Assembly (NCBI GenBank): GCA_025924755.1
Contig: JAICHT010000002.1
Span: 1 to 35,608, forward strand
DNA length: 35,608 nucleotides
DNA from: Chitinophagaceae bacterium
Lineage (GTDB): Bacteria > Bacteroidota > Bacteroidia > Chitinophagales > Chitinophagaceae
Reading direction: 5' to 3'
In this document: positions 8,234-21,171 of the stretch, piece by piece
How the letters are laid out: the number at the start of each line of letters is the position of its first letter
How positions within the stretch are numbered: position 1 is the first letter of the stretch
The notes under the pieces: generated by a model
The model's input: only the letters and a program-made list of their open reading frames with translations
Database searches by the model: none
Told to the model about the DNA's origin: nothing
Made by a program: the position numbers and the translations under genes

Positions 8234-9703
8234 TTATAAAGTAAGCAGACTCATATCTTTCGCCTCCAATAGGGATTGTCCCATCAAATATTCATCTACT
8301 TTACGAGCACATTCCCTTCCTTCGCTTATAGCCCAAACTACTAATGATTGCCCGCGACGCATATCACCCGCAGAAAAAATTTTAGCAATATTGGTTTGAA
8401 AGGCCCTTTCACTGGCTTTTACATTTCCTCTTTCATCTAATTCTACTCCTAATTCATTTAGTAACCCTTGGCGTTGGGGATGTACAAATCCCATAGCTAA
8501 AAGTGCCAGTCTGCAAGGCATTTCTCTTTCAGAACCGGCAACCTCTACAAAATGAGCTGGTCTGCCTTCTTCAGTGATCTTCCATTCCAGATCTACTACT
8601 TTTAATGCACGCAGGTTGCCGTTTTTATCTCCTAAAAATTCTTTGGTAACTACTGCCCAATGCCTATGAGCGCCTTCCTCATGCGAGGAGGTAACCTTTA
8701 AAACCATTGGATAGGTAGGCCAAGGCATCAAATGAGTCCGGTCTTCCGGCGGCTTAGGTAGCAATTCGAACTGAGTAACTGATGCAGCTTTTTGACGGTT
8801 GGACGTGCCGACACAATCGCTTCCGGTATCGCCTCCGCCAATTACCACCACATCTTTATCGGTCGCAAAAATATCTTCGCCACCCACTTCTAGCTTGCTT
8901 ACACGTTTATTTTGCTGCTTTAAAAAGTCCATAGCAAAATGAACGCCTTTTAAATTTCTCCCCGGTATATCCAGGTTCCTGGGAATGGTAGAGCCACCGG
9001 CTAAAACAATCGTATTGTATTCCCGGAGCAAATCATTGATGCTTATAGTAACACCCACATTGGCATTGCATTTAAATTGTACCCCTTCTTCTTCCATTAT
9101 CGCTATCCGGCGATCTATTACCCATTTTTCTAATTTAAAATCGGGTATGCCATATCGAAGTAATCCCCCCGGCGCATCATCCCTTTCAAAAACCGTTACT
9201 AAATGTCCTGCATAATTTAATTGTGCTGCAGCAGCTAAACCTGCGGGGCCAGAACCCACAATAGCTATTTTTTTACCAGTACGCATATTAGGCTTGCGTG
9301 CCTTTACAAATCCTTTGTCGAATGCTATTTCAATAATATGCTTTTCTATTTCCTCAATAGTAATAGGAGGTTGGTTAATGCCCAATACGCAAGCGCTTTC
9401 GCAAGGTGCCGGACATATACGGCCTGTAAATTCCGGAAAGTTGTTAGTTGACATTAAAATCTGGTAAGCTTCCAGCCAGTCTTTGCGGTAAACCGCGTCG
9501 TTGAACTCCGGAATGATATTACCTAACGGGCAACCACTATGGCAAAAAGGCACACCACAATCCATACACCGCGCAGCCTGGTGATTTAATTTTTCTTCCG
9601 GAAACCGCTCTACAAATTCATTATAGTCGTGCAAGCGCTCCTGTACGGGACGTTTGGCTGGTAACTCCCTGGCAAATTCTAAAAAACCTGTTGGTTTACC
9701 CAT
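8234..9703 (-). CDS. gltD: glutamate synthase small subunit
   Basis: CMDCGVPFCHSGCPLGN Cys motif, GSGPAGLAAAAQL FAD-binding motif, GGGDTGSDCVGTSNR, SAGDMRRGQSLVVWAISEGR. Confidence 0.95.
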   Translation of the reverse strand: MGKPTGFLEFARELPAKRPVQERLHDYNEFVERFPEEKLNHQAARCMDCGVPFCHSGCPLGNIIPEFNDAVYRKDWLEAYQILMSTNNFPEFTGRICPAPCESACVLGINQPPITIEEIEKHIIEIAFDKGFVKARKPNMRTGKKIAIVGSGPAGLAAAAQLNYAGHLVTVFERDDAPGGLLRYGIPDFKLEKWVIDRRIAIMEEEGVQFKCNANVGVTISINDLLREYNTIVLAGGSTIPRNLDIPGRNLKGVHFAMDFLKQQNKRVSKLEVGGEDIFATDKDVVVIGGGDTGSDCVGTSNRQKAASVTQFELLPKPPEDRTHLMPWPTYPMVLKVTSSHEEGAHRHWAVVTKEFLGDKNGNLRALKVVDLEWKITEEGRPAHFVEVAGSEREMPCRLALLAMGFVHPQRQGLLNELGVELDERGNVKASERAFQTNIAKIFSAGDMRRGQSLVVWAISEGRECARKVDEYLMGQSLLEAKDMSLLTL

Positions 9704-9805
9704 ATTATTTAATTAAATAAAATTTTTATAAAGTCTGAAATACAATATTCAGCAGGTAAATGAAAGTGGCTTATGGCCGGTAGTTCCATTTACATATTGA
9801 TATAC

Positions 9806-12800
9806 TTAATGGTTCATATTCAGAGATACGTGTTCTGCTTTTGCTTGTAATACTTTTTTATAATCTCTTGGAAATACTTTTATAAAGCTTTTTAATTGAT
9901 TCTCAAAATCGTCCAGCACAAACCTGGCAACGGTACTTCCGGTATAATTAAAATGATTTTCAATCATTTCTTTTAATTCAGCAGCATCATTAGTAGTAAC
10001 CGGGTCAAGGTCCACCATTTCTTTATTACAAAGCGTATCAAAGTTTCCTTTCACATCATAGACGTAAGCGATTCCGCCGCTCATTCCTGCTGCAAAATTT
10101 CTACCGGTATCACCTAATATTACTACCCGTCCACCAGTCATATATTCGCAGCCATGATCGCCCACGCCCTCTACTACGGCTTTTACACCGGAGTTGCGTA
10201 CAGCAAAGCGCTCACCAGCCTTACCCCTGATATAGGAAATGCCCGAAGTGGCGCCGTAAAAGGCTACATTGCCCACTATGATATTTTCTTCAGGTACAAA
10301 TGAAGCATCCGGAGATGGATAAATAACAAGCTTCGCACCGGATAATCCTTTACCAAAATAATCATTTGCATCGCCTTCCAACTCCAGCGTGATACCTCTT
10401 GTATTAAATGCACCGAAGCTTTGCCCGGCAGTTCCGGTAAATTTGAAATGAATGGTATCATCCGGCAAGCCTTCAGATTTATATTTTTTGGATATTTCAT
10501 TAGACAGTATTGTACCTACTGTTCTGTCTGTATTAATACAGTCCAGATCGGCATATACTTTTTGACCGCTTTCCAATGCCGGCTTCGCTACCTCTAATAA
10601 CTTCCAATCTATAACATTGTCTATTCCATGATCCTGCTCTTCCTGCTTGTATAAAGAAGTATAGAGTGCGGTCGGTTCTTTGTATAATACAGGTGATAGG
10701 TTTAGCTTGCTAAATTTCCAGTGTTTGATATCAGTTCTTGACTCCAGGCAATCTACCTGTCCTACCATTTCATTTATTGTTCTGAAACCTAATTCAGCCA
10801 TGATTTCCCGTAGCTCCAGCGTAATGAATTTAAAGAAGTTCACTACATGATCCGGATCGCCGGTAAAGCGTTTGCGCAATTCAGCATCTTGCGTAGCTAC
10901 CCCTACCGGGCAGGTATTGAGGTGGCATTTTCGCATCATAATACAACCTTCTACTATAAGGGCTGCAGTGGCAATGCCCCATTCTTCGGCACCCAATAAG
11001 GTAGCAATTACAATGTCTTTTCCGGTTCGTAACTGTCCGTCGGTTTGCACTACTACGCGGCTGCGCAATCCGTTTTTTACTAAAGTTTGATGAGTTTCTG
11101 CAAGGCCCAGTTCCCATGGCAAGCCAGCATGTTTGATAGAACTTAAAGGGGATGCTCCTGTACCGCCATCATGCCCGGCAATTAATACTACGTCTGCTTT
11201 TGCTTTGGTAACACCAGCGGCAATAGTACCAACTCCTGCTTTGGATACCAGCTTTACACTGATACGTGCTGCACGGTTTGCATTTTTTAAATCAAATATC
11301 AGCTGCGCCAGATCTTCAATAGAATAAATATCATGATGCGGTGGAGGCGATATTAACCCAACGCCCGGCGTGGCGTGCCGCACCTTCCCGATCCAGTCGT
11401 CCACTTTATGGCCGGGCAATTGACCACCCTCGCCAGGCTTTGCACCTTGTGCCATTTTTATCTGCAGTTCATCTGCCATGGTTAAATAATAACTGGTAAC
11501 ACCAAACCGGGCCGAGGCCACTTGTTTAATGGCAGAACGCATAGAATCACCATTGGGTAATGGCTCATAGCGCATTTCATCTTCACCGCCTTCTCCTGTA
11601 TTGCTTCTGCCACCTAAACGGTTCATGGCAATAGCCAGTGTAGCATGTGCTTCATGTGAGATAGAGCCAAAGCTCATAGCACCGGTGGCAAAGCGCCGGT
11701 AAATATTTTCTGCAGGTTCTACTTCGTCAATAGATATGGATGGCCTATTTCGTTTAAATTGAAATAAGCTACGAAGTGTACAGGCTTTTTCGCTCTGATC
11801 ATTAATATATTTCGAATATTTTTTAAAAGTGTTATAATCATTTGTTTTGGTGGCATATTGTAGCAAATGGATGGACGTTGGATTGAATAAATGAAACTCA
11901 CCTTTACGTTTCCACTGGTAAATGCCACCTACCGGCAAGCGGTCTACTGGTATATCTTTTTTACTAAAAGCAAAATAGTGTTTTGCCAGTGCTTCTCTTG
12001 CAATTTCATCTAAGCCCATACCTTCAATACGGGAAGTAGCGCCCGTAAAGTACGTGTCCACTACCAATTTATTAAGACCAACAATTTCAAAGATTTGTGC
12101 TCCCTGATAGGATTGAAGGGTGGAGATGCCCATTTTAGAAAATACTTTCAGCAGGCCATCATTAACCGCTTTGATATAATTCTTTTTCAAACCTTCTGCA
12201 TCAATATCCGTCTGCATAGCCCCCGACAGCTTCATATCGCGTATAGTAGAAAGCGTCAGGTAGGGATTGATAGCCGTAGCACCGAAACCAATTAAACAGG
12301 CAAAATGGTGCACTTCCCACACATCGCCGGCTTCTACTACCAAACCTACCTGTCCCCTGTAGCCTTTGCGTATTAAATGGTGATGAACGGCCGCTATTGC
12401 TAAAAGTGATGGGATAGGAGCATGCTCTGAATCAATAGCCCGATCGGATAATATCACCACTTCGAAGCCATCTTCTACGGCATCTACTGCGTAGCGGCAA
12501 AGGCGGTCAAGTCCTTTTTTTAAAGAGCCGGGTTTCCCATCGGCTTTAAAATAACATTGCAAGGTTTTAGCCTGGAAAATGCCGGTATCAATACTTCTTA
12601 TTTTTTCCAGTTCATGGTTGGTTAGTACCGGCTGTTTCAATGCCACACTATGGCAGGCCAGCGGATCTTCTATTAATAAGTTGCCGTTGTTACCCACAAA
12701 GGTGGCTAGCGACATCACCATTCTTTCGCGAATGGGGTCAATAGGCGGATTGGTTACCTGTGCAAACAATTGTTTGAAATAGCTGCTCAGGTGTTGCGGC

Positions 12801-14329
12801 TGATCGCTCAATACAGCCAATGGCACATCATTACCCATAGAGCCAATAGGTTCTTTACCATCCACAGCCATAGGCGTAATAATAGTTTCCAAATCTTCTT
12901 TAGAATAGCCAAATGCTTTTTGATATTTAAATACCTGGTCGGATTCTAACTCTGTAAACATTACCCTTGGATCCGGTAATTCCTCCAAACTTATTTTATA
13001 TTTATTCAACCATTCGCCATAAGGTTTTTGTGAACAGATGGTTTGCTTTAATTCTTCATCACTAATAATACGGCCCTGCTCCAGATCCACCACAAACATT
13101 TTGCCCGGTTGCAAACGGCCTTTTTCCTTTACCAGTTTTGGATCAACAGGTAAAGCACCGGTTTCAGAAGCCATAATCACCCGGTCATCGGTAGTTACAC
13201 AATATCTTGAAGGGCGCAGGCCGTTTCTATCCAGTGTAGCGCCAATAATTTTACCATCGGTGAATGATATGGAAGCGGGTCCATCCCAGGGCTCCATAAA
13301 GGCCGCATGAAAATTGTAAAAAGCTTTTTTTGCCGGATCCATTTGTTCATTGCCATCCCAGGCTTCCGGTATCAGCATCATCATTACATGAGGCAGCGAA
13401 CGGCCGCATAAAGTAAGCAGTTCAATCATATTATCCAGACAAGCCGAATCGGACTGGCCACCGGTGATAATAGGTAGCAGCATATCCATTTCTTCTTTGG
13501 TAAAATACGGAGATGTAAAGCTGCGTTCACTGGTTTTTAACCAATTTAAATTGCCCTGAAGTGTATTGATTTCTCCATTATGTGCAATATAGCGGAACGG
13601 TTGCGCCAGCCGCCAGGAAGGAAACGTATTGGTAGCAAAACGGGAGTGTACCAAACCAAATGCCGATACTACCCGTTTGTTATTTAAATCAGGAAAATAA
13701 CTACGTACCTGCAAACTGGTTAGCTGACCTTTATATACAATTGTTTTGTAGGAAAGAGAAGCAATATAAAAACCGATAACGTCTTTCTTTATCGTGTTTT
13801 CGATAGTATGGGCTGCATAATTTCGAAGTAAAAATAGCTTGCGCTCAAAGTCTTCCGGATTAGTAATATGGTCGGGGCAGGCAATAAAAACCTGTTCCAT
13901 TTCTGGTTCTACAGATAACGCTGTAGCGCCGATACCATCAGGGTTTACCGGCACTTTCCGGTAGGCCAATATTTCCAGCCCCAACTTTTCCGCCGCACGG
14001 TTAAACACATCTCGACACTCTTCTTTGGTGCGAATGTCTTTTGGAAAAAATAATACACCGACCCCATATTTGCTAAACGGCGGAAGGTGAACACCCAGTT
14101 TTACACATTCATCAAAGAAGAATTCATGTGGGGTTTGTATCATAATACCTGCACCGTCACCCGTATTGTTTTCGCACCCGCAAGCGCCTCTGTGCTCCAT
14201 ATTCTCCAGTATGGTTAACGCATCAGAAACATTCTGGTGTGATTTGTGGCTTTTGATATTTGCTACGAATCCGATACCGCAGGAGTCGTGCTCAAAAGCA
14301 GGAGAATATAAACCTTGTTCAATAGCCAT
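9806..14329 (-). CDS. gltB: glutamate synthase large subunit
   Basis: 1507 aa. N-terminal class II amidotransferase with HDSCGIGF (catalytic Cys after a short propeptide), FMN-binding/central region ([15 protein letters not shown]), GXGXG C-terminal domain. Confidence 0.97.
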   Translation of the reverse strand: MAIEQGLYSPAFEHDSCGIGFVANIKSHKSHQNVSDALTILENMEHRGACGCENNTGDGAGIMIQTPHEFFFDECVKLGVHLPPFSKYGVGVLFFPKDIRTKEECRDVFNRAAEKLGLEILAYRKVPVNPDGIGATALSVEPEMEQVFIACPDHITNPEDFERKLFLLRNYAAHTIENTIKKDVIGFYIASLSYKTIVYKGQLTSLQVRSYFPDLNNKRVVSAFGLVHSRFATNTFPSWRLAQPFRYIAHNGEINTLQGNLNWLKTSERSFTSPYFTKEEMDMLLPIITGGQSDSACLDNMIELLTLCGRSLPHVMMMLIPEAWDGNEQMDPAKKAFYNFHAAFMEPWDGPASISFTDGKIIGATLDRNGLRPSRYCVTTDDRVIMASETGALPVDPKLVKEKGRLQPGKMFVVDLEQGRIISDEELKQTICSQKPYGEWLNKYKISLEELPDPRVMFTELESDQVFKYQKAFGYSKEDLETIITPMAVDGKEPIGSMGNDVPLAVLSDQPQHLSSYFKQLFAQVTNPPIDPIRERMVMSLATFVGNNGNLLIEDPLACHSVALKQPVLTNHELEKIRSIDTGIFQAKTLQCYFKADGKPGSLKKGLDRLCRYAVDAVEDGFEVVILSDRAIDSEHAPIPSLLAIAAVHHHLIRKGYRGQVGLVVEAGDVWEVHHFACLIGFGATAINPYLTLSTIRDMKLSGAMQTDIDAEGLKKNYIKAVNDGLLKVFSKMGISTLQSYQGAQIFEIVGLNKLVVDTYFTGATSRIEGMGLDEIAREALAKHYFAFSKKDIPVDRLPVGGIYQWKRKGEFHLFNPTSIHLLQYATKTNDYNTFKKYSKYINDQSEKACTLRSLFQFKRNRPSISIDEVEPAENIYRRFATGAMSFGSISHEAHATLAIAMNRLGGRSNTGEGGEDEMRYEPLPNGDSMRSAIKQVASARFGVTSYYLTMADELQIKMAQGAKPGEGGQLPGHKVDDWIGKVRHATPGVGLISPPPHHDIYSIEDLAQLIFDLKNANRAARISVKLVSKAGVGTIAAGVTKAKADVVLIAGHDGGTGASPLSSIKHAGLPWELGLAETHQTLVKNGLRSRVVVQTDGQLRTGKDIVIATLLGAEEWGIATAALIVEGCIMMRKCHLNTCPVGVATQDAELRKRFTGDPDHVVNFFKFITLELREIMAELGFRTINEMVGQVDCLESRTDIKHWKFSKLNLSPVLYKEPTALYTSLYKQEEQDHGIDNVIDWKLLEVAKPALESGQKVYADLDCINTDRTVGTILSNEISKKYKSEGLPDDTIHFKFTGTAGQSFGAFNTRGITLELEGDANDYFGKGLSGAKLVIYPSPDASFVPEENIIVGNVAFYGATSGISYIRGKAGERFAVRNSGVKAVVEGVGDHGCEYMTGGRVVILGDTGRNFAAGMSGGIAYVYDVKGNFDTLCNKEMVDLDPVTTNDAAELKEMIENHFNYTGSTVARFVLDDFENQLKSFIKVFPRDYKKVLQAKAEHVSLNMNH

Positions 14330-14528
14330 TTTAAGCGCCTTTTAAATGTGATCAATAAAAATTAATGTTCAATATGGGCAAACAATCGCAAGCTCGTAAA
14401 ATACCAAAAAAATGGCAGCTTTCCTGTAGGATTTGGATGTATGGATTGTTAAATTATTATTTGTGTAACCGGCTTCCGTATTAGTGTTCATCTTTCCTTG
14501 CGCCGCACACTGCATCTCCTGTTCGTTA

Positions 14529-15812
14529 CTAAACCAAATAATCAAAAAGATTATCATTCTTATTGAGCTCAGTGTACTGAATGGTATATTTATTCATATT
14601 TTTTAGCAACGCCTTATAATCTTCTTTCGATCTTAATTCAATACCTACCAATGCATGACCGGTTTCTTTATTGTGCTTTTGCATATATTCAAACCGGGTA
14701 ATATCATCATCCGGGCCCAATACCAGGTTTACAAACTCTTTTAATGCGCCGGGACGTTGGGCAAATTTTATAAGAAAATAATGCTTCAATCCTTCATATT
14801 GCAGCGACCGTTCTTTTATTTCCTGCATACGGTCAATATCGTTATTGCTGCCACTGACAATGCATACTACATTTTTTCCTCTTATTACATCCGCATAATC
14901 ATCCAGCGCCGCAATAGAAAGGGCGCCGGCCGGTTCTACCACCAACGCATCTTCATTGTATAATTTTAATATGGTAGAGCATACTTTTCCTTCCGGTACC
15001 AGGTGCATTTCATCCAGCACTTCTTTGCAGATGGAAAAGGTAAGATCGCCCACCCTTTTCACCGCAGCGCCATCTACAAAACGTTCAATATTATCAAGTA
15101 TAACCGGGTGGCCGGCTTCCAGCGCTGCCGTCATAGAAGGAGCACCTTCCGGCTCCAGCCCGATGATTTTTGTTTTGGGAGAAAAAGTTTTAAAATAAGA
15201 ACCTACACCGGCACTTAAGCCACCGCCGCCTACTGGTATAAATACATAATCAATATCCGTTTGATCTTCTAATATCTCCACTCCAACTGTAGCCTGACCT
15301 TCAATGATACGATAATCATCAAAAGGCGGAATAAAGGTCATGCTGTGTTCCTGTGCATATTGCTTTGCGGCCACGGCACAGTCATCAAACGTATCGCCAA
15401 TCAGTTTTACTTCTATAAAGTCCTCACCAAACATTTTGGTTTGATATACTTTTTGGCCGGGCGTAATGCTGGGCATGAATACGACACCATTTACACCCAG
15501 CTTTCGACAGGAGTAAGCAAACCCTTGTGCATGATTGCCGGCACTGGCACATACCACGCCATTCTGCAATTGTTCTTTTGGCAACGAGCTAAGCATATTG
15601 TAGGCTCCCCGCAATTTGTAGGAGCGAACAATCTGCAGATCTTCTCTTTTTAAAAAAACATTGCAGGCATACTTTTTAGAAAGATTATGACTATAAACCA
15701 GTGGTGTTCTGGTCACCACTGGTTTTAACCGTTCTACCGCTTTTTCAAAATTTAGTTTTGTATTCGAAAACATAAATTTTGAAGCCGTGTTATTGATAGT
15801 TGTTTCAGACAT
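14529..15812 (-). CDS. ilvA: threonine ammonia-lyase (threonine dehydratase)
   Basis: PLP motif KREDLQIVRSYKLRGAYNM, CASAGNHAQGFA, GGGGLSAGVG, and an ACT-like C-terminus. Confidence 0.95.
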   Translation of the reverse strand: MSETTINNTASKFMFSNTKLNFEKAVERLKPVVTRTPLVYSHNLSKKYACNVFLKREDLQIVRSYKLRGAYNMLSSLPKEQLQNGVVCASAGNHAQGFAYSCRKLGVNGVVFMPSITPGQKVYQTKMFGEDFIEVKLIGDTFDDCAVAAKQYAQEHSMTFIPPFDDYRIIEGQATVGVEILEDQTDIDYVFIPVGGGGLSAGVGSYFKTFSPKTKIIGLEPEGAPSMTAALEAGHPVILDNIERFVDGAAVKRVGDLTFSICKEVLDEMHLVPEGKVCSTILKLYNEDALVVEPAGALSIAALDDYADVIRGKNVVCIVSGSNNDIDRMQEIKERSLQYEGLKHYFLIKFAQRPGALKEFVNLVLGPDDDITRFEYMQKHNKETGHALVGIELRSKEDYKALLKNMNKYTIQYTELNKNDNLFDYLV

Positions 15813-15819
15813 CTTTTAT

Positions 15820-16923
15820 TTAAAAGTTTGCTGCTACCAGGTCGGGTTTGTTTTCTTCAAACTCGCCAGTAGCTGGTTCTTGATTTTCAGGACGAAGGCT
15901 TCTTACTGTTTTTCCGGCCTGCCACATCTCGCTTTCACGTAATTCCTTCAATTCTTCATTTAGCTTTTCACGATAATCTGCCTGGCTGTTGGAGTCAATA
16001 GAACGCTGAGATTCTTTACCGGCTGCGACGCTTTCGTACAGTTCGGTAAATACTGGTAACGTAGCATCGCGAAACTTTTTCCACCAGTCTAATGCACCGC
16101 GCTGTGCAGTAGTAGAGCAGTTGGCATACATCCAGTCCATACCATTTTCAGCCACTAATGGCATTAATGACTGTGTTAACTCTTCGACTGTTTCATTGAA
16201 GGCTTCAGAAGGAGAGTGGCCTTTATCCCGCAATACCTGGTATTGGGCGGCAAAAATTCCCTGGATAGCACCCATAAGTGTACCGCGTTCACCGGTCAAG
16301 TCAGAAAATACTTCTTTACGGAAATCGGTTTCAAATAAGTATCCGCTACCAACAGCAATACCTAGCGCAATCACCCGGTCTTTTGCTTTTCCGGTGGCAT
16401 CCTGGTAGATGGCATAGCTACTGTTTAAGCCACGGCCTTGTAAAAACATTCTACGTAAGGAAGTACCAGAACCTTTAGGCGCTACTAAAAATACATCTAC
16501 ATCCTTTGGAGGAAGAATGCCGGTTTGCTCACTGAACGTAATACCAAAGCCATGCGAAAAATATAAGGCTTTGCCCGGAGTTAAATTCTTTTTAACTGTA
16601 GGCCACAATTGAATCTGGGCGGCATCGCTCAGCAAATAACAAATGATGGTGCCCCGCTCCAGTGCTTCTTCAATTTCAAACAACGTTTTGCCGGGTACGA
16701 AGCCATCCGCTACTGCTTTATCCCACGATTTGGAATCTTTGCGCTGACCGACAATTACATTAATACCATTGTCTCTTTGGTTTAATGCCTGTCCAGGACC
16801 TTGCACGCCGTAGCCTATAACCGCTACCACTTCATTCTTTAACACTTCCTGAGCTTTGGAAAGAGGAAACTCCTCGCGGGTTACTACATTTTCTTCTACG
16901 CCGCCGAAATTCAATTTTGCCAT
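15820..16923 (-). CDS. ilvC: ketol-acid reductoisomerase
   Basis: VAVIGYGVQGPGQALNQRDNG Rossmann motif, VAPKGSGTSLR, SDLTGERGTLMGA. Confidence 0.95.
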   Translation of the reverse strand: MAKLNFGGVEENVVTREEFPLSKAQEVLKNEVVAVIGYGVQGPGQALNQRDNGINVIVGQRKDSKSWDKAVADGFVPGKTLFEIEEALERGTIICYLLSDAAQIQLWPTVKKNLTPGKALYFSHGFGITFSEQTGILPPKDVDVFLVAPKGSGTSLRRMFLQGRGLNSSYAIYQDATGKAKDRVIALGIAVGSGYLFETDFRKEVFSDLTGERGTLMGAIQGIFAAQYQVLRDKGHSPSEAFNETVEELTQSLMPLVAENGMDWMYANCSTTAQRGALDWWKKFRDATLPVFTELYESVAAGKESQRSIDSNSQADYREKLNEELKELRESEMWQAGKTVRSLRPENQEPATGEFEENKPDLVAANF

Positions 16924-17039
16924 TTTTTACGTTTTAAGTTGTTTGTTATACGTTGTAAGTATTTATTCTGAACTGTATTTTTAGGATAAATGAGATTGAT
17001 GTGATACTATAATCATTCAACATTCATCATATATAATTC

Positions 17040-17636
17040 TTAATATCCTGTATCCGGAAATAGTTCTTCCTGCAAACTCAGGTATTCATTTTCCACTACT
17101 TCTTCGGCAGGTTCGGCCTGCTCAAATTCTTTTACTTTTTCATGGAAGCCTTTGCTTTCCTTTATGATTGCTACTCTTGCGCTGCGTACAAATTCTATCA
17201 GTTCATAAGGTGCTAATACTTCTACCAGTTTATCGGTTTCTTCACGGTGGCCGGTCGTTTCAAAAACCGTGTAATCTTTACGGATTACCACAGCCCTTGC
17301 TCCATATTGGCGTAATAACCGTTCTACCTTTACCTTTTCGGCAATTACTTCAGTAGGTACCTTATACAATGCCAGCTCCTGCCATACAATTTCATCAGCC
17401 GTATTAAAATAAGCCTTCAATACTTCCACCTGTTTCTCAATCTGGCGTATTAGTTTACGCACCACGTCTTCGGTTTCGTTGATAACAATAGTAAAACGGT
17501 GAATGCTTTCTACTTCGGAAGGTGAGGTATTGAGGCAGGCGATATTAATTTTTCTTCTGGAAAAAATAATAGCAATGCGGTTCAATAATCCAATATGGTT
17601 TTCAGTATAAACTGTGATGGTATATTCTTGTTTCAT
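17040..17636 (-). CDS. ilvN: acetolactate synthase small subunit
   Basis: ACT-domain start EYTITVYTENHIGLLNRIAIIFSRRKINI, located between ilvB and ilvC. Confidence 0.93.
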   Translation of the reverse strand: MKQEYTITVYTENHIGLLNRIAIIFSRRKINIACLNTSPSEVESIHRFTIVINETEDVVRKLIRQIEKQVEVLKAYFNTADEIVWQELALYKVPTEVIAEKVKVERLLRQYGARAVVIRKDYTVFETTGHREETDKLVEVLAPYELIEFVRSARVAIIKESKGFHEKVKEFEQAEPAEEVVENEYLSLQEELFPDTGY

Positions 17637-17674
17637 TGTTTTTGCTTTAAGCGTTTGGCAATTTGTCTTTTCTT

Positions 17675-19438
17675 TTATGCTAATCGTATTTCACTTACAC
17701 TGCACCCTTGCGGCACCATTGGAAATACATTGTTTTCTTTGCCCACCATTACCTCCAGCAAGTACGAACCATTATGGTTTAGCATCGTTTGTAACGCCTG
17801 CCTTACTTCTTCTCTTTTCGAGATTTTAGCGCCTTCAATGCCATATCCTTTCGCTACCATAATGTAATCGGGACTGGTGATGTTTACGAATGAATAGCGC
17901 CTGTCGTGAAACAACTCCTGCCACTGGCGCACCATACCCAAAAACTGGTTATTCAGAATCATGATTTTTACGTTCACGCCGCTTTGCATAATAGTACCCA
18001 GTTCCTGTATCGTCATCTGTATACCGCCATCGCCAATAATAGCTATTACGGTTCTGTCCGGTGCACCGAACTTAGCACCGATAGCAGCCGGCAAGCCAAA
18101 GCCCATCGTACCTAAGCCACCAGAAGTGATATTGCTCCTGGACTGGTTGAATTTGGCATAGCGGCAGGCTACCATTTGGTGCTGGCCCACATCAGTTACA
18201 ACAATAGCATTGCCTCCTGTTAATTCATTCATTTCGTTTACGATTTCCGCCATACTCAACACTTCTGAAGCAGGGTTCATTTCCGGAATAATGCATAGCT
18301 CTTCTTCCTTTTTTTGATAATCCTTAAACTTTTGTAGCCACTCGGTATGCTGTTTTTTCTCTATTAATTCGGTAAGTAAGGGAAGCGTTTCTTTACAATC
18401 GCCCCAAACCGGAACCGTAACTTTTACATTCTTATCAATTTCCGCAGGGTCAATATCAAGGTGAATGATTTTTGCCTGGCGTGCATATTTATCTAAGCGG
18501 CCGGTAACCCTGTCGTCGAAGCGCATACCGATAGCGATCAATACATCACACTCATTGGTTAGCACATTAGGGCCGTAATTACCATGCATACCTAGCATGC
18601 CCACATTGAGCGGATGGTCGGTAGGTATAGCGCTTTCACCCAGTATGGTCCAGGCGGCAGGCAAATTCCCTTTTTCAATAAATTTTTTAAATTCATTTTC
18701 AGCACTTCCCAGTACGACGCCTTGTCCCCAGATGACAAAAGGCTTTTCGGCATTATTGATTAATTCCGCAGCTTGTTGAATATATTCTTTACGTACAATT
18801 GGTTTTGGCCGGTAGCTGCGGATGTGATTGCATTTGGTATATCCCTGAAAGTCGAATTTTTGCAGCTGTGCATTTTTGGTAATATCAATCAGCACGGGCC
18901 CTGGCCTGCCGCTTTTGGCAATATAAAAAGCCTTGGCTAATACCTCTGGAATTTCAGTAGCATCGGTAACCTGGTAGTTCCATTTAGTAACCGGCGTAGT
19001 AATATTAACCACATCGGTTTCCTGGAAGGCATCCGTGCCTAACAGATGCGCAAACACCTGGCCGGTAATGCATACCAGTGGTGTACTGTCTATCTGCGCA
19101 TCGGCCAAACCGGTTACCAAATTGGTAGCACCGGGACCACTGGTAGCAAATACAATACCTACACGGCCGGAAGAACGGGCATAGCCTTGTGCCGCATGTA
19201 TGCCACCCTGCTCATGGCGCACCAGTATATGCTGTAGCTTGTCCATATAGTCATACAACGCATCATAGATAGGCATAATGGCTCCGCCGGGATAACCAAA
19301 AATAGTATCTACGCCTTCTTCAATCAACGCTTTTAACACGGCTTCCGAACCGCTTATTTGCTGGGGTGCTTGCCTGGCGGTAGTTTGAGCCGCGGTTTTG
19401 TTGTTAGAAAGCGTGGCTGTGTTTTCTTGTAAATTCAT
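17675..19438 (-). CDS. ilvB: acetolactate synthase large subunit
   Basis: ThDP enzyme: GYPGGAIMPIYDAL, RHEQGGIHAAQGYARSSG, GDGGIQMTIQELGT. Confidence 0.97.
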   Translation of the reverse strand: MNLQENTATLSNNKTAAQTTARQAPQQISGSEAVLKALIEEGVDTIFGYPGGAIMPIYDALYDYMDKLQHILVRHEQGGIHAAQGYARSSGRVGIVFATSGPGATNLVTGLADAQIDSTPLVCITGQVFAHLLGTDAFQETDVVNITTPVTKWNYQVTDATEIPEVLAKAFYIAKSGRPGPVLIDITKNAQLQKFDFQGYTKCNHIRSYRPKPIVRKEYIQQAAELINNAEKPFVIWGQGVVLGSAENEFKKFIEKGNLPAAWTILGESAIPTDHPLNVGMLGMHGNYGPNVLTNECDVLIAIGMRFDDRVTGRLDKYARQAKIIHLDIDPAEIDKNVKVTVPVWGDCKETLPLLTELIEKKQHTEWLQKFKDYQKKEEELCIIPEMNPASEVLSMAEIVNEMNELTGGNAIVVTDVGQHQMVACRYAKFNQSRSNITSGGLGTMGFGLPAAIGAKFGAPDRTVIAIIGDGGIQMTIQELGTIMQSGVNVKIMILNNQFLGMVRQWQELFHDRRYSFVNITSPDYIMVAKGYGIEGAKISKREEVRQALQTMLNHNGSYLLEVMVGKENNVFPMVPQGCSVSEIRLA

Positions 19439-19488
19439 TATTCAAAATTTTGTGCAAACCTGTTGGTCTACCTGTTTTTGTTTCTGTA

Positions 19489-21171
19489 TTATGCTTCATC
19501 CGTTACACATCCGTCAGCAGCCGTTTTCACCTGTTTTGCATATTTAAAAAGAATTCCTTTGGTAGCTTTTAAGGCCGGTTGCTTCCAGTTGCTTTTCCGC
19601 TTAGCTATTTCCTCGTCTGACACTTTCAATTTGATGGTATTGTGGATAGCATCCAGTTCAATCGTGTCCTCATCCTGTACCAATGCTATCAGACCGCCAT
19701 CATAGGCTTCGGGAGTAATATGGCCGACGACAAAACCATGCGTGCCGCCGCTGAATCTTCCATCGGTTATCAAGGCTACGGATTTGCCTAAACCCGCACC
19801 AATAAGCGCAGAGGTTGGCTTCAACATTTCGGGCATACCAGGGCCGCCCTTTGGCCCCACATAGCGGATTACCACTACATCGCCTGCTTTTATTTTTCCG
19901 GAATTAATACCATTGATTAATTCAAATTCGCCATCAAATACACGGGCCGGACCTTCAAAACGTTCGCCTTCTTTACCACTTATTTTAGCAACGCTTCCAC
20001 CTTCGGCAAGATTGCCATATAAGATTTGCAAATGACCAGTAGCCTTTATCGGGCTTTCCATCTTCCGGATGATTTGCTGCTTATCAAAGTCCAAATCCGG
20101 AGCACCGGCTAAATTTTCTGCAATTGTTTTACCGGTTACGGTGAGGCAATCGCCGTGCAATAAACCTTTTTGCAACAGGTATTTCATTACTGCAGGCAAG
20201 CCACCGTGTTCGTGCAAATCCTGCATTAAAAATTTACCACTGGGTTTAAAATCGGCTAATACCGGAATTCTATTACTTACCGCCTGAAAGTCGTCTTGTG
20301 TGAGTTCGATATCCACACTTTTTGCCATAGCTATCAAGTGCAATACTGCATTGGTAGAACCGCCCAAAACCATAATGGTTACTATCGCATTTTCGAATGC
20401 TTTCCGCGTCATGATATCTTTAGGTTTGATATCGTGCTGAAGCAGGTATTGAATAGCTTTACCAGCAGCTAAACATTCCTTTCTCTTCTCTTCGCTAAGC
20501 GCCGGGTTGGACGAAGAATAAGGCAAACTCATTCCAAGCGCCTCAATAGCCGCAGCCATTGTATTAGCCGTGTACATGCCACCGCAGGCGCCGGCGCCGG
20601 GGCAGGCATGTTGTATGATACCTTTAAAATCTTTTTCGGATAACTGTCCGGCAATTTTTTGTCCCAATGCTTCAAAAGCAGAAACAATATTTAAATCCTG
20701 ACCGTTATAATGACCCGGTGCAATAGTGCCGCCATATACCATAATGGCCGGCCGGTTTAAGCGTCCCATTGCTATAATAGAACCGGGCATATTTTTATCA
20801 CAACCTGGCAGGGCAATTACAGCATCATAATACTGTGCGCCACAAACGGCTTCAATTGAATCGGCAATCAGGTCGCGGCTTACTAATGAATATCGCATGC
20901 CATCGGTACCATTACTCATGCCATCGCTCACGCCAATAGTATTAAAAATAAGGCCTATCAAATCGGCGTCGCCTACTCCTTGTTTTACAATACTAGCTAA
21001 GTCGTTCAGGTGCATATTACAGGTGTTGCCTTCATAGCCCATACTTGCAATACCTACCTGCGCTTTCTTTAAGTCTTCGTCGGTAAAACCAATGCCATAA
21101 TACATGGCCTGGGCAGCCGGTTGTGTTACATCCTGTGTAAGAACCTTGCTATATTTATTTAGTTCATTCAT
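19489..21171 (-). CDS. ilvD: dihydroxy-acid dehydratase
   Basis: [47 protein letters not shown]. Start codon overlaps the ilvE stop as ATGA. Confidence 0.97.
   Translation of the reverse strand: MNELNKYSKVLTQDVTQPAAQAMYYGIGFTDEDLKKAQVGIASMGYEGNTCNMHLNDLASIVKQGVGDADLIGLIFNTIGVSDGMSNGTDGMRYSLVSRDLIADSIEAVCGAQYYDAVIALPGCDKNMPGSIIAMGRLNRPAIMVYGGTIAPGHYNGQDLNIVSAFEALGQKIAGQLSEKDFKGIIQHACPGAGACGGMYTANTMAAAIEALGMSLPYSSSNPALSEEKRKECLAAGKAIQYLLQHDIKPKDIMTRKAFENAIVTIMVLGGSTNAVLHLIAMAKSVDIELTQDDFQAVSNRIPVLADFKPSGKFLMQDLHEHGGLPAVMKYLLQKGLLHGDCLTVTGKTIAENLAGAPDLDFDKQQIIRKMESPIKATGHLQILYGNLAEGGSVAKISGKEGERFEGPARVFDGEFELINGINSGKIKAGDVVVIRYVGPKGGPGMPEMLKPTSALIGAGLGKSVALITDGRFSGGTHGFVVGHITPEAYDGGLIALVQDEDTIELDAIHNTIKLKVSDEEIAKRKSNWKQPALKATKGILFKYAKQVKTAADGCVTDEA

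Noticed and set aside
10872-11327. Numerous ORFs antisense to gltB and other biosynthetic genes (also within ppc, ilvB, leuC, galK)
   Set aside because: They are shadow ORFs of strongly coding genes on the opposite strand, with no recognizable domains or independent start signals.
14369-14557. 62-aa ORF between ilvA and gltB as a possible regulatory leader for gltB
   Set aside because: No run of specific amino-acid codons, no terminator hairpin, and it overlaps the ilvA 3' end; likely chance ORF.
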